A stretch of 64,000 nt of DNA from Atherinomorus stipes (GCA_023101725.1 JALJCO010013448.1:248001-312000), one strand, 5' to 3'. Positions 11,401 through 22,621 are shown, counted from the stretch's first letter. A program made the numbers and translations. Notes: generated by a model from the letters alone, not told the origin.

Positions 11401-12381
11401 TATCAATATAACTAATATTAATCTTGTATATCATTTATTTTTTGTATAGCCTCAAAAGGAGGAAAACGCGAATCAACCAATAAACTTTACTTCAAAAAAG
11501 AAAACCGAAAAGGTCGGTTCTGTCGCTCTGTGATCATCCTCCTCACTGACACGAACATTTAAAAGCTCCCACATTTTTTCGGTCAAGATTCTTCTCATTA
11601 TCGCTCGTATGGAAAACTAAAGCTGTCTGAGACCGTAATTAACAATAACTACATAAATAACTAAAAAAATCAACAGTTCCATCCTGGACGGGGGACAGAC
11701 GGATGTCTGATGATGATTTTTAGAAACGGTGTTGGCTCTTCGTCGACTTCAGCGACTCGTAACCGCTGCAGAAACACGGAGGAAGCATCGATCTGCTGCA
11801 CCTTGTAGCCACATCACCGCTCAGCCGAGAGAACGGGCCAATGGAGCGAGAGGAAGCCGTTTATTCTGCATTCATGGCTGCTTCCACCAACGCTGCTGCC
11901 GGGACGTCGTCTTCAACGGGGAACACAACTGGCCTGAACACCAGAATCTGAGCACGTCTGGGACTGCCCCCATCATTAGCACCTGACTGGTCTGTCAGCT
12001 TCTCTGCTTCAGGTAACCAACGGCAACGGGGAGAGACCGACACGAACCGGGGAAATCTGCTCATCCAGCTCAGCGTGTTCGACACTTCCCAAGGTCACGG
12101 CTGCTCTCGCTGCAGAGAGCCGCCGTCCCCGTTCACGGGGAGACTTTCCCTCTGACAGGACGGACCGGTCGCAGGCCGAGTCGTCATGAAGCGCCAACGG
12201 AGAGGAGGTGAGGAAACACGCCTGCAACAGTACGCTCTGCGACCGCAGGAAATACACGCACACGGAGGCGTGAAGTGGAAACCAGCCACCGTTTCAAGCT
12301 GAGCAGGGTCGGCTGTAGCTGCAGTCATTATACTCATATTCATCTCTCTCACACACACACAGACATATATACAAAATGAGC

Positions 12382-12434
12382 ATGTATATATATATATATA
12401 TATATATATACAGATATAGATAGATATATATATA
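12382..12434 (+). repeat. (AT)n microsatellite, left half
   Basis: TATATA repeats with CAGATATAGATAG interruptions run up to the terminus of the next element. The array resumes at 13347 on the far side, so the element appears to have inserted into one microsatellite. Confidence 0.85.
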
Positions 12435-12616
12435 TTAGAGCTGCACAATTAATTGTTAAAAAAAATCGCGATCTCATTTCTACCCACAACGATTCTGAAG
12501 CATTTTAAGTAGGAGCTGCAGCACAAATAAAAGTTTCCATCCTTCCCACATTTTTTCAAGCACCCTCAAATGCAGCACTGACGTTGCCCCCCCACCCCTG
12601 AACCAATGGTAAAGAA

Positions 12617-13169
12617 TAGGGATGCACGGCATCATCGCCCCCCCTAAAAAAAGACACAAAAATGTCTTCTTCTTCTTCAAAAACTTGTTTTTTTACAGAC
12701 TTTAAAACTTCTAAAGACTAGGGGTGGGAAAAAATATCGATACAGTGAAATATTGCAATATTTTCATATGCTGATATCATATTGACATTTAAAAACGGTA
12801 TCAATCTACCAATGAAATCTTGCGGTATTTCATCGTTCTGTTACGAAATCTCGCAAGAATTCACGAAATATTGTTAGATTTCGCAACAGAACGATGAAAT
12901 CTTGCGAGATTTTGTAAGTAAAGTCGATCTATACCGGTTTTTTGAATATCGGTTTGATATTGGCATATGAAAATATTGTGATATTTCAGTGCATCGATAT
13001 TTTATCCCACACCTGTTTTTCAAAGTGTCGGAAACGAATAAAAAAACTGCTATTTGCAACGACTGCTTATTTCTTTCAGCTTTGATATCGGTATCGGTTA
13101 TCGGGCACATCAGTTTTAAAATATTTGCATATCGGATATCAGCCAAAATTCCAATATGGTGCATCCCTA
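12617..13169. mobile_element. middle hAT-like MITE (TAGGGATGCAC family)
   Basis: TAGGGATGCAC at 12617 pairs with GTGCATCCCTA ending at 13169. The flanks GTAAAGAA (12609-12616) and GTTAAGAA (13170-13177) match at 7 of 8 bases, as expected for a hAT 8-bp target duplication. The right part carries GATATCGGTATCGGTTATCGG, shared with copies at 25.2, 37.9 and 38.8 kb. It contains the hairpin element 12719-13014. Confidence 0.85.
12719..13014. mobile_element. inner hairpin MITE (TAGGGGTGGGA family)
   Basis: TAGGGGTGGGAAAAAATATC at 12719 is mirrored by TATTTTATCCCACACCT ending at 13014. Inner arms repeat CAGTGAAATATTGCAATATT / AATATTGTGATATTTCAGTG and GAAATCTTGCG / CGCAAGA-type palindromes. Relatives are at 24710-25004, 36.1, 37.5 and 38.3 kb. 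Confidence 0.8.
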
Positions 13170-13344
13170 GTTAAGAACTGCAACTATGCATCTGCCAACA
13201 AAGCTCTTGTGCAAACAAATGCTTGATAAAGTTTATACGTGCAATTAAAAAAATGTCTGAAAAAAGGAATCGTGCCAGAGAATCGTGATCTCAATTTTCA
13301 GCAAAAAAAATGTGATTCACATTTTTCCCAGAATCGTGCAGCCT

Positions 13345-13346
<2 letters not shown>

Positions 13347-13381
<35 letters not shown>
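13347..13381 (+). repeat. (AT)n microsatellite, right half
   Basis: Uninterrupted TATATA directly follows the outer hAT-like terminus and ends where Tc1-like MITE copy 2 begins. Confidence 0.9.
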
Positions 13382-13382
<1 letters not shown>

Positions 13383-13384
<2 letters not shown>

Positions 13385-13830
13385 TCATACCCTCATATTA
13401 AAGAGGGACAACATCAGCTGTCAATAAGTTGAAATTAGTGATAATAATAAATAAAAATTCTATGAAAATCATGTCATTGATTTTGAATTGTGGTTCAACA
13501 GAAATATAAAAAGCAAACAAACAAAAAATAAAACAAGTAAACAAGCCTGACGGGGCTCTGAAGCTAAAATGTTGTTGAGCAAAACTTTGAGACAATCACT
13601 GCAATCAGGTTTTTTCTGTAACGTCCATCAGACGTCTGCACCTGTTGACAGGTTTGTTTTATTACTATCATTATTTTCAAGCATAATTCAAAAGCAAAAT
13701 TTTGTTTCACTAAATTATAATTTTGTAAATTTTTATTTATTATCATTTTCTTCAGTTTCCTGTTATTTGAAGTACTATTCTGAATTTAATTCTTTAATTG
13801 GACGGTATGAATAATTTTGAGGATGACTAC
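13383..13830. mobile_element. Tc1-like MITE copy 2
   Basis: It shares TCTATGAAAATCATG, GTAACGTCCATCAGACG, CACTAAATTATAATTTTG and TCTTTAATTGGACGGTATG with copies 1 and 3, in the same order. The termini are degenerate (left ACTCATACCCTCATATTAAAG, right GAATAATTTTGAGGATGACT). It retains the segment GAGACAATCACTGCAATCAGG found in copy 1 and missing from copy 3. Confidence 0.75.
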
Positions 13831-13861
13831 ATATACATAAACACAAATATATACATATATC

Positions 13862-14100
13862 AGGGCTGGGAATTGTCAAGAACCTCACGATTCAATAAAA
13901 TTTTGTATCAAAACCGATTTAAATGCTTTGATGCAGATTCAGTAGTAATAATTGCAGTAATCACAGTTGTTTTATAATCTAATGTGGCCTCCGTCCATAG
14001 AGCGTAAATAATCTGCACAGCGCCCCCCACGGGTCAGAATGTGAACTGGTTTAAACCAATATTATTACCCATTCCTAACATTGGAGGGTACAACGACACA
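13862..14100. mobile_element. possible hAT-like MITE fragment
   Basis: It starts CAGGGCTGGGAATTG, a terminus typical of fish hAT MITEs, with a weak partner near ATTACCCATTCCTAAC at about 14065-14080. No target duplication is seen. Confidence 0.4.
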
Positions 14101-14558
14101 CACAAAATAAAAAACAGTCCAGTTTGATACTTTTTCAATACAAACCAAAGATTTAAGCCTTTTTTTTTAGCCCACTGTGCTTTTTTATTTTAATATTTCA
14201 CGTATTCAGGTGTGATATTTGAATGATTTCAGTGTGAGTGGGAGCATAAATGGGTGCATCTCCAGTTATGTTGCTTATTATGCTACGAGCTCATAAGAAT
14301 TTATTGTTCTTCCTACTCCTATTCTTTTTTTCTTTTCTACTTTTCTCTATTTTCTTTTTGCATGGAATGTGTTTTTTTTCACCATGAGAGAAAGAAGGGA
14401 AGAGGAAAAAGAAAAGAGGAATAAATATTGTGAAATCAAAAAGAAAAAAAGGCTGTCAGATAAACCTTTCAGCTCTTTGGAGGAAGACCGGAGTTTTCAT
14501 GGTTGAGCTTTGGCTCTGATCCGTTTCCACCCCCTCCCTCCAGTCTAACTCGTCCTAC

Positions 14559-14696
14559 CTGGTCCTGCCGGTCCAGCCATCGGTCCACCATCGGATGATT
14601 GGCGCTCAGAGAGGACCGAGTCAACTCTCTCTGGAACTGAGCGCTCCAGCCGTTGGCGTCGCGAGGAAGACTCCGGTAGGCGTGGGCTCCTCTGCC
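14559..14696 (-). CDS. pard3: pard3 coding exon C (YRSLPRD / SSLSANHPMVDRW region)
   Basis: This exon of 138 bp, exactly 46 codons, runs from GRGAHAYRSLPRD to NHPMVDRWLDRQDQ. YRSLPRD, W-S-x-QFQR, RSSLSA and HPMVDRWL match the PARD3 segment that follows the RWSTTAGF block and precedes PDZ1. The acceptor is CCCTCCCGTTTGCAG|GGC above 14696 and the donor is CAG|GTAGGA below 14559. It is phase 0 at both ends, so it joins directly to exon B. The open frame runs past the donor into the intron (to about 14469), but similarity stops at the GT. The next exon, expected to lead into PDZ1, was not found in the remaining 14.5 kb and must lie before position 1. Confidence 0.95.
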
Positions 14697-15201
14697 CTGC
14701 AAACGGGAGGGCAAAAGGTCACGTTTCCAGCTTTTAACAGAAACACAGACATTTTCTGGTAGAAATGGTTTAATTTATCCAGTTAGAGCCACACAGAACT
14801 CATGTTCATTCAAGTCTCACTCCATTCCTCCCTCACCCCTGACCTTTCCTCACAGCCAACGCCCAGCCGCTAAGAAAAGGCTTTTTATAATAAGGCAGCC
14901 ACAGCTGAGCTCCTCCATTATACAAAAAGCACCTTCCAAAAACGCTGCTGCCAAGGTAATGTCAAACATCAGCAGACTGGAGCAGATTTATTACCCGAGC
15001 ACACCAGATTACATTGCAGACAGGCCGGCCTCGGCTTCAGAATCTCAGCCGCTGAAGGTTGTTGTGAAGCTATCTTAATGGAAAAGTAAGCAAATCAATA
15101 ACGAGTTAAAGTGGAGTGATACGCCGAGAAAAAGCGGAGCGAGAGGACGACGGTTTAAAGCTTCAGATGGCTTCAAAAACTCACCAGCGACGAGAGATGG
15201 A

Positions 15202-17706
15202 CCGATATCCGGGAGTCGATACTTTGATACCAGCCAGACAAAATATCAGAATCAATACCACTCTACCGTTCTACCACCATCATGTGATACAGAAGCTAGA
15301 ATCTGATAGGCTACCACCATCATGTGACATAGCAGCTAGAATCTGATAGGCTACCACCATCATGTGATATAGAAGCTAGAATCTGATAGGCTACCACCAT
15401 CATGTGATACAGAAGCTAGATTCTGATAGGCTACCACCAACATGTGACACAGAAGCTAGAATCTGATAGGCTACCACCATCATGTGATATAGAAGCTAGA
15501 ATCTGATAGGCTACCACCATCATGTGATACAGAAGCTAGAATCTGATAGGCTACCACCATCATGTGATATAGAAGCTAGAATCTGATAGGCTACCACCAT
15601 CATGTGATACAGAAGCTAGAATCTGATAGGCTACCACCATCATGTGACACAGAAGCTAGAATCTGATAGGCTACCACCATCATGTGACACAGAAGCTAGA
15701 ATCTGATAGGCTACCACCATCATGTGACACAGAAGCTAGAATCTGATAGGCCACCACCATCATGTGACACAGAAGCTAGAATCTGATAGGCTACCACCAT
15801 CATGTGACACAGAAGCTAGAATCTGATAGGCTACCACCATCATGTGATACAGAAGCTATAATCTGATAGGCTACCACCATCATGTGACACAGAAGCTAGA
15901 ATCTGATAGGCCACCACCATCATGTGACACAGAAGCTAGAATCTGATAGGCTACCACCATCATGTGACACAGAAGCTAGAATCTGATAGGCTACCACCAT
16001 CATGTGATACAGAAGCTACAATCTGATAGGCTACCACCATCATGTGATACAGAAGCTAGAATCTGATAGGTTACCACCATCATGTGACCCAGAAGCTAGA
16101 ATCTGATAGGCTACCACCATCATGTGACACAGAAGCTAGAATCTGATAGGCTACCACCATCATGTGATACAGAAGCTAGAATCTGATAGGCTACCACCAT
16201 CATGTGATACAGAAGCCAGAATCTGATAGGCTACCACCATCATGTGATACAGAAGCTAGAATCTGATAGGCTACCACCATCATGTGATACAGAAGGTAGA
16301 ATCTGATAGGCTACCACCATCATGTGACACAGAAGCTAGAATCTGATAGGCTACCACCATCATGTGATGCAGAAGCTAGAATCTGATAGGCTACCACCAT
16401 CATGTGATACAGAAGCTAGAATCTGATAGGCTACCAGCATCATGTGTTACAGAAACTAGAATCTGATAGGCTACCACCATCATGTGACACAGAAGCTAGA
16501 ATCTGATAGGCTACCACCATCATGTGACACAGAAGCTAGAATCTGATAGGCTACCACCATCATGTGTTACGGAAGCTAGAATCTGATAGGCTACCACCAT
16601 CATGTGATACAGAAGCTAGAATCTGATAGGCTACCACCATCATGTGACACAGAAGCTAGAATCTGATAGGCTACCACCATCATGTGATACAGAAACTAGA
16701 ATCTCATAGGCTACCACCATCATGTGACACAGAAGCTAGAATCTGATAGGCTACTACCATCATGTGATAGAGAAGCTAGAATCTGATAGGCTACCACCAT
16801 CATGTGACACAGAAGCTAGAATCTGATAGGCTACCACCATCATGTGATACAGAAGCTAGAATCTGATAGGCTACCACCATCATGTGATACAGAAGCTAGA
16901 ATCTGATAGGCTACCACCATCATGTGACACAGAAGCTAGAATCTGATAGGCTACCACCATCATGTGATACAGAAGCTACAATCTGATAGGCTACCACCAT
17001 CATGTGATACAGAAACTAGAATCTGATAGGCTACCATCATCATGTGATACAGAAGCTAGAATCGGATAGGCTACCACCATCATGCGACACAGAAGCTAGA
17101 ATCTGATAGGCTACCACCATCATGTGATACAGAAACTAGAATCTGATAGGCTACCACCATCATGTGATACAGAAACTAGAATCTGATAGGCTACCACCAT
17201 CATGTGATACAGAAACTAGAATCTGATAGGCTACCACCATCATGTGATACAGAAAATAGAATCTGATAGGCTACCACCATCATGTGATACAGAAGCTAGA
17301 ATCTGATAGGCTACCACCATCATGTGATACAGAAGCTAGAATCTGATAGGCTACCACCATCATGTGATACAGAAGCTAGATTCTGATAGGCTACCACCAA
17401 CATGTGACACAGAAGCTAGAATCTGATAGGCTACCACCATCATGTGATTCAGATGCTAGACTCTGATAGGCTACCACCATCATGTGATATAGAAACTAGA
17501 ATCTGATAGGCTACCACCAACATGTGACACAGAAGGTAGAATCTCATAGGCTACCACCATCATGTGATGTAAAAGCTAGAATCTAATAGGCACAGAAGCA
17601 TGTTTTTATATCTGTATAGTGATATGGTGATACTCAAAGAAGTATCAATTTCAATATTTTATCTGGCTGGTATCAAAGTATCGCCTCCAGGGTATCGATA
17701 TGCCCA
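15202..17706. mobile_element. inverted-repeat element filled by a satellite
   Basis: The left arm 15202-15262 contains CGATACTTTGATACCAGCCA and AAAATATC; the right arm 17636-17703 is its reverse complement (TGGCTGGTATCAAAGTATCG). About 45 bp match closely and similarity extends outwards (CCGATATCC / GGTATCGATAT). The loop between the arms is almost wholly the 58-unit array, so the array probably grew inside a MITE-like element. No target duplication could be fixed. Confidence 0.7.
15271..17590 (+). repeat. 40-bp satellite, 58 units
   Basis: The unit is CTACCACCATCATGTGATAC followed by AGAAGCTAGAATCTGATAGG. The 2320 bp equal exactly 58 x 40: the register never shifts, so all differences are substitutions. 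Positions vary as GATAC, GACAC or GATAT. A rare variant pair (GATTCTGATAGG followed by ACCAACATGTGACAC) occurs both at about 15420-15448 and 17380-17408. There are no spacers, so it is not a CRISPR array. Confidence 0.97.
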
Positions 17707-17779
17707 AGATTTCTTCACCTCAGTGTCGGGCAGATGTTTACTTATATTCTATATTAATGTTTCAGCTGAATAGACAGAA

Positions 17780-18015
17780 AGTAGACATGATGCTGATGTT
17801 TTATATTTGTGGGTATTTGTTCATTGTGTAGGTGTGATTGTGATAATGTGTGCGAAGAAAAGTGTGATCAGGTGTGTGTTCTTGCATGTATGTTTATTGT
17901 GTTTTACATTCGTTTTCTTACTCGAATTCAGAAATGTTTTTATTGTTTTTATCATGTAAAGCATTTTGCGCTGGTTCAGCATGACAGGTGCTTTAAAAAT
18001 AAAGTTTGATTGATT
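17780..18015 (+). mobile_element. LINE 3' tail fragment
   Basis: TTTTTATCATGTAAAGCATTTTG, followed by GGTGCTTTAAAAATAAAGTTTGATTGATTG at 17985-18016, resembles the 3' end of fish L2/CR1-type LINEs (a GCACTTTG ... AATAAA style tail). No coding part is present. Confidence 0.5.
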
Positions 18016-18539
18016 GGTGGATGAGAGTGTGCACCAGGTTAAACATCTGCTTTAAAACTACCTGCGCTGCAGCTTTCTGTTCAGCTTCTTTTGTGCTGCA
18101 GAGGTAATTGGAAACGATGTAAATGGATTTTGTTGTGTAAGTTTTGCCGACAGCAGCGTTAAATAAATCTGAAACATGAAACAAATTTACAGTTGCTGTT
18201 TATAATCTTTAAATCATGTTATAGCCAAACTAACTCATCATACAAGACGTGCAACAGCCTGCAGAGCGCAAATTATGGTGCACGAATAGAGCAGGAAAAA
18301 GAAAAGAGAAGATGAAGCAGTGGCTGTAGACTCCTGGTTATTGACACCTTCTCTGGTTTTCATCACTAACATCCTCCATTTTCCAGAGTTGCAGAGTTTG
18401 GATAAAAGATCTGGTAACCATTTCACCCCAAACATCATTTTCCAGCTTCTTCTCAAACTTTTTCCATCCATTGTGGAGTTTTTGTAGCAGTATGAGTTCA
18501 TACACACATATCACCACTACACCGGGCGGTTTGATCAGG

Positions 18540-20120
18540 TCTTGATGAGCTATAAAAAAATTCACCTCCCTCACAGTTGACATAAAGGTAAAGTTGACCA
18601 ATTAAACCTAAAATTATGTTTGAACCTGACTGTAAACATGTTTGTTCTGCAGTAAACATGTCCTGAGAAACATTATTTCTGCTGCAAACGTGTTTATTTC
18701 TACTGTAAAGATGTTCATTTATGCTGTAATGTTATTTCTGCTCTAAATGTTTATTTCTGTTCTGAACATGTTTATTTCTGTTTTAAACGTGTTTATTTCT
18801 GCTGTAAACATGCTAACTTCTGCTCTGTTTGTCTGCTGTAACGATGTTTATTCTGCTGTAAAATTGTTCATTTATGCTGTAAAGATGTTATTTCTGCTCT
18901 AAATGTTTATTTCTGTTCTAAACATGTTTATTTCTGCTTTAAACGTGTTTATTTCTGCTGTGAACATGTTTATTCCTCCTTTAAACGTGTTTATTTCAGC
19001 TGTAAACATGTTTATTCCTGCTTTAAACGTGTTTATTCCTGCTGTAAACATGTGTATTTCTACTGTAAACGTGTTAATTTCTAATGTAAACATGTATATT
19101 AGATGTTCATTTATGCTGTAAAGATGTTTAATTCTGCTCTTAATGTTTATTTCTGCTGTAAACATGTTCATTTCTGCTGTAAAGATGGTATTTCTGCTCT
19201 AAATGTTTATTTCTGTTCTGAACATGTTTATTTCTGTTTTAAACGTGTTTATTTCTGCTGTAAACATGCTAACTTCTGCTCTGTTTGTCTGCTGTAAAGA
19301 TGTTTATTCTGCTGTAAAATTGTTCATTTATGCTGTAAAGATATTTCTGCTCTAAATGTTTATTTCTGTTCTAAACATGTTTATTTCTGCTTTAAACGTG
19401 TTTATTTCTGCTGTGAACATGTTTATTCCTCCTTTAAACGTGTTTATTTCAGCTGTAAACATGTTTATTCCTGCTTTAAACGTGTTTATTCCTGCTGTAA
19501 ACATGTGTATTTCTACTGTAAACGTGTTAATTTCTAATGTAAACATGTATATTAGATGTTCATTTATGCTGTAAAGATGTTTAATTCTGCTCTTAATGTT
19601 TATTTCTGTTGTAAACATGTTTATTTCTGCTGTAAACATGTTTATTTCTGCTGTAAACATGTTTATTTCTGCTGTAAACATGGTATTTTTGCTCTAAATG
19701 TTTATTTCTGTTCTAAAAATGTTTATTTCTGCTTTAAACGTGTTTATTCCTGCTGTAAACATGTGTATTTCTACTGTAAACGTGTTAATTTATAATGTAA
19801 ACATGTATATTAGATGTTCATTTATGCTGTAAAGATGTTTAATTCTGCTCTTAATGTTTATTTCTGTTGTAAACATGTTTATTTCTGCTGTAAACATGTT
19901 TATTTCTGCTGTAAACATGTTAATTTCTGCTGTAAACATGGTATTTTTGCTCTAAATGTTTATTTCTGTTCTAAAAATGTTTATTTCTGCTGTGAACTTG
20001 GTCTTTTTAACATGGAGAGTCTATGATTTGCTTTGTTTTGGAGCGCCAGTGGATGAAGGAGGAGAACTACAGTTATTTAACTTGCGGTAGCTTTGCTACA
20101 GCTAATTGGGGTCTTACTTA
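18540..20120 (-). repeat. dispersed repeat (21-bp family) copy, minus strand
   Basis: Read on the minus strand it begins near CATCCACTGG and continues through the minisatellite to GTTCAAACATAATTTTAGG, GTCAACTTTACC and TGAATTTTTTTATAGCTCAT. This is the same order as the plus-strand copies at 31.2, 34.3 and 49.8 kb. Here the internal 21-mer has expanded to about 1.35 kb. Confidence 0.8.
18632..19995 (-). repeat. 21-bp minisatellite with 453-bp higher-order repeat
   Basis: The plus-strand unit is ATGTTTATTTCTGCTGTAAAC, the complement of the TTTACAGCAGAAATAAACATG unit. 18903-19121 and 19356-19574 translate to the same 72 residues, so a block of about 453 bp is duplicated almost without change. 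A further block starting near 19556 recurs at 19814 (offset 258). The open frames on both strands are repeat artefacts. Confidence 0.92.
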
Positions 20121-20881
20121 ACTAAACCAAACTTCCGGGCTTCACTCTTTTCCAGCGGCGTTTGCCCCTAAGTCCAGACACACCTATCACCGCAACACCG
20201 GGTGGTTCGATCAGGTCTCCTCCTCTTCCTCACAGGTCTGCTTCCCTCCTGCTGAAGCTCCACGTTCTCCTCCAGCCATCACTTCATCCTTTGAGCTTTC
20301 CCTATTTTCCCTGATATTATTTCACATGAACCTGATATTTAAAACATTCTTAAATGTTGAAAGTGTGAGACCTTCCTGGGAGTCTCCCCCTACGCTGCCA
20401 CTCACATCTCCACCGTACCGGAAGTCCCATCAGGACTTCTGGAAAGTTAACTGGCTTCCCTTCTCCCCTGTAAGCCGAGCTGCGCTCTTTCTTTTATCTT
20501 CTTTAGTTTTATAAGAAGCTTAAAAAGGTGTCTGCGGAACAAAAGAAGAATGTTTAACAGCGAAGGGGGGTAACGGGGGGGCTGTTATCAGAGGGAACTT
20601 GCTTCTGTCACGATGCCTCTGCAGGATTTCTGCATGCAGAGCAGCAAAAGCTCCTTTTGTTCCTTTGATTTGAGGAGAGTGAAGGAATAAAAATGAGGAA
20701 GGAGAGCAGGAATGATATAAAAACAAAGGCCCGGGAGGTCAGAGGATTTCTGACGGTATCTGTGAGATTATAACCGATGCAGCCGCAGCACCCCCCCCTG
20801 AGCCGACAGCTTCGTTACTTCAGTGTGAACAGGTGTCCGTTTGTCATCACGGAGGCTGGAAATGCGGGGAATACGCCGTAC

Positions 20882-21054
20882 CTTCCGCTCCAGGCTGCTG
20901 GTGTTCGGCTTGTGGCTGTGCTTCTGGAAACCGGCGGTGGTGGACCAGCGGCTTGGGTTCTTTCTGGAGGGCTCGTCCTGACCCGCAGAGACCTCGCCGG
21001 GAGGAAGGCCGGCCAAGGACGGATCGCTGCTGCGACGGACGTTGAGAGACATGC
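20882..21054 (-). CDS. pard3: pard3 coding exon B (RRSSDP / RWSTTAGF region)
   Basis: This 173-bp exon supplies GC of a split serine codon plus 57 codons, from MSLNVRRSSDPSLAG to SSLERK. RRSSDP, EPSRKNPSRWSTTAGF and the position after exon A match PARD3. The second serine of RRSSDP corresponds to mammalian Ser144, described as a 14-3-3/PAR-1 phosphosite, so this regulatory site appears conserved. The acceptor is a strong pyrimidine tract ending CCACAG|GC above 21054. The donor is AAG|GTACGG, weaker than consensus. Phases are 1 in and 0 out. The C-terminal dozen residues (KHSHKPNTSSLERK) are less like the mammalian protein than the rest. The methionine at 21052 is internal, not a start. The exon is 33.3 kb from exon A and 6.2 kb from exon C. 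Confidence 0.95.
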
Positions 21055-21169
21055 CTGTGGCGAGGACAGCAGAGAAGAAGAAGGAAGAGAAAAGATTACA
21101 GAGAAAAGTGAAATCAAAAGAATGTTTCTGCTGGATGACATCACGCGGCTCCAGGCATGATTGACCCGT

Positions 21170-22617
21170 AAATGTCCTTAGTTTTTTTTGTTTGTTTTGG
21201 GGCCTTTTTTTGTACTGTTGTTCAATCTAAATCTTTACACATACAGTACAGTGTTGGGAAAAGTATTGAACATGTCAACATTTTTCTCAGAAATATGTTG
21301 ACATTTTTGATGTTTGAATCAAAATTCTAGGTAGAAATCTTAAAACCACCACAACACATTTAACAGCATTGTACTTTAACTTGTCAGAAAAAACACTTTA
21401 ATATGTATGTTCTTTAAAAATATGCACTTTTATCATTCTGTGACATACGGACAGTCGAAATTATGTCATTTGTCATCCATATATTTATATATACAGTATA
21501 TATGGCATGTAGAAGCTGAACCTTTAATCCCAGTCAGTATCCAGACATTATTATGTTTGGCTGCTCCTGATTGGACATTACCATTATTTTAAGCTCTCTG
21601 ATTGGTGGAAAGTTGGTCAGGAAGTGTCTTCATCATCATGTCCAGGTCTAAATAGAGGTCTCTTAGCATCATAGTAGTGATAGTGATGGGTTTTTATGAT
21701 GAAAATGGGGTAAATAATGGTGTTATCATGGATAATTGTGGATTTACCAGATAGATTCTGTTAAGAACCACATTTAGATGATTGCAAACCTCCTGGATGG
21801 ACAGAAATGGATGTAGATCAGCTAGAGGATAAACTGTGCCTCACAGTTACACAGTACCGTTCTGTGATGTAAATATAAGCGATCGTGCTTGGTGTTGGAG
21901 TTTTAACGTTTTTGTGCAGCTTTCTAGAATTGTTCTTTCGTCTTTCTAAAAACTAAAAAGAAAAACCTTCCACATCTAACTATGAGAAGTTTATCTTGGC
22001 TTAGCAACAGCTGGAGCTAAAGGCTTAAACTGCAGAACAGCCAGTCTTAGCTGGAAAAGCTCCCAGACGGTGATCAAAAATGTGAAGAAAAAAATAAGCA
22101 GATGATTTTCTAACGCTGCGTTTAGCCAAACTGTATGAGAAATAATGAATAACTGCTGCAAAATTGCTTCTGGAGACAGAGGTCACACTCACACAGTCTG
22201 CCAGTCATTAGAGCCGATTCTAGAACGTTTTCCTGGACAGACCCAAGGTCTCCCAGCCTAAATATTACCCCCCCCCCCCCATCCAACATCTGGGAGAAAA
22301 CTACATGGGAAACACTGACTCTGTTAAAGCCGCCACAGTTAGCAACCTGAGCGAAAAGTGGAAATCCCACTGATGTGTTTAACAGAGGGAAGATGGGGTG
22401 AGATACGGATCATCCGAATTTTAACCTGAGTGTTATACACCCATAATTATGCTAACATGTCTGTAGCCACCTGTCACCAGGGCCTCGATGTACCAGTGAC
22501 GTAGATGGACCAGTTTCCTTCTGGTTTACCACAGATATGGCTGAGTGTCCCAGGGTGAAGAAACGGGCGCTGCCAGAAACTGTCCGTCTGCATACGAGTT
22601 TGGTTTCAGAATGTTTT
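21170..22617. other. intronic sequence, no gene
   Basis: AT-rich single-copy-looking DNA. The only landmarks are a C12-type run at about 22269-22280 and short A/T runs. Confidence 0.4.
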
Positions 22618-22621
22618 TTAA

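Larger units (their letters stand above)
12436..13346. mobile_element. outer hAT-like MITE of a triple nest
   Basis: TAGAGCTGCAC at 12436 pairs with GTGCAGCCTTA ending at 13346. Next to the termini lie ATCGCGATCTC and GAGAATCGTGATCTC. The flanking target is (AT)n on both sides, so an 8-bp duplication cannot be read uniquely. About 360 bp belong to this element; the rest is the nested insertion at 12617-13169. Confidence 0.75.
14697..20881 (-). other. pard3: pard3 intron B-C, 6.2 kb, mostly tandem repeat
   Basis: The donor is GTACGG at 20881 and the acceptor TTTGCAG ends at 14697. About 2.3 kb of 40-bp satellite plus about 1.35 kb of 21-bp minisatellite make up close to 60 percent of the intron. 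The satellite begins about 575 bp from the exon C acceptor. Confidence 0.9.

Noticed and set aside
15271..17590. CRISPR-like regular repeats
   Set aside because: Units are contiguous with no spacers, the host is a vertebrate, and there are no cas genes.
20195..20215. GGTTCGATCAGG as a possible tRNA B box
   Set aside because: There is no matching A box or cloverleaf upstream, and a similar sequence occurs in a dispersed repeat at about 18520.
20777..21160. Plus-strand frames over exon B
   Set aside because: Antisense shadows of the GC-rich pard3 exon, whose splice sites and homology are on the minus strand.
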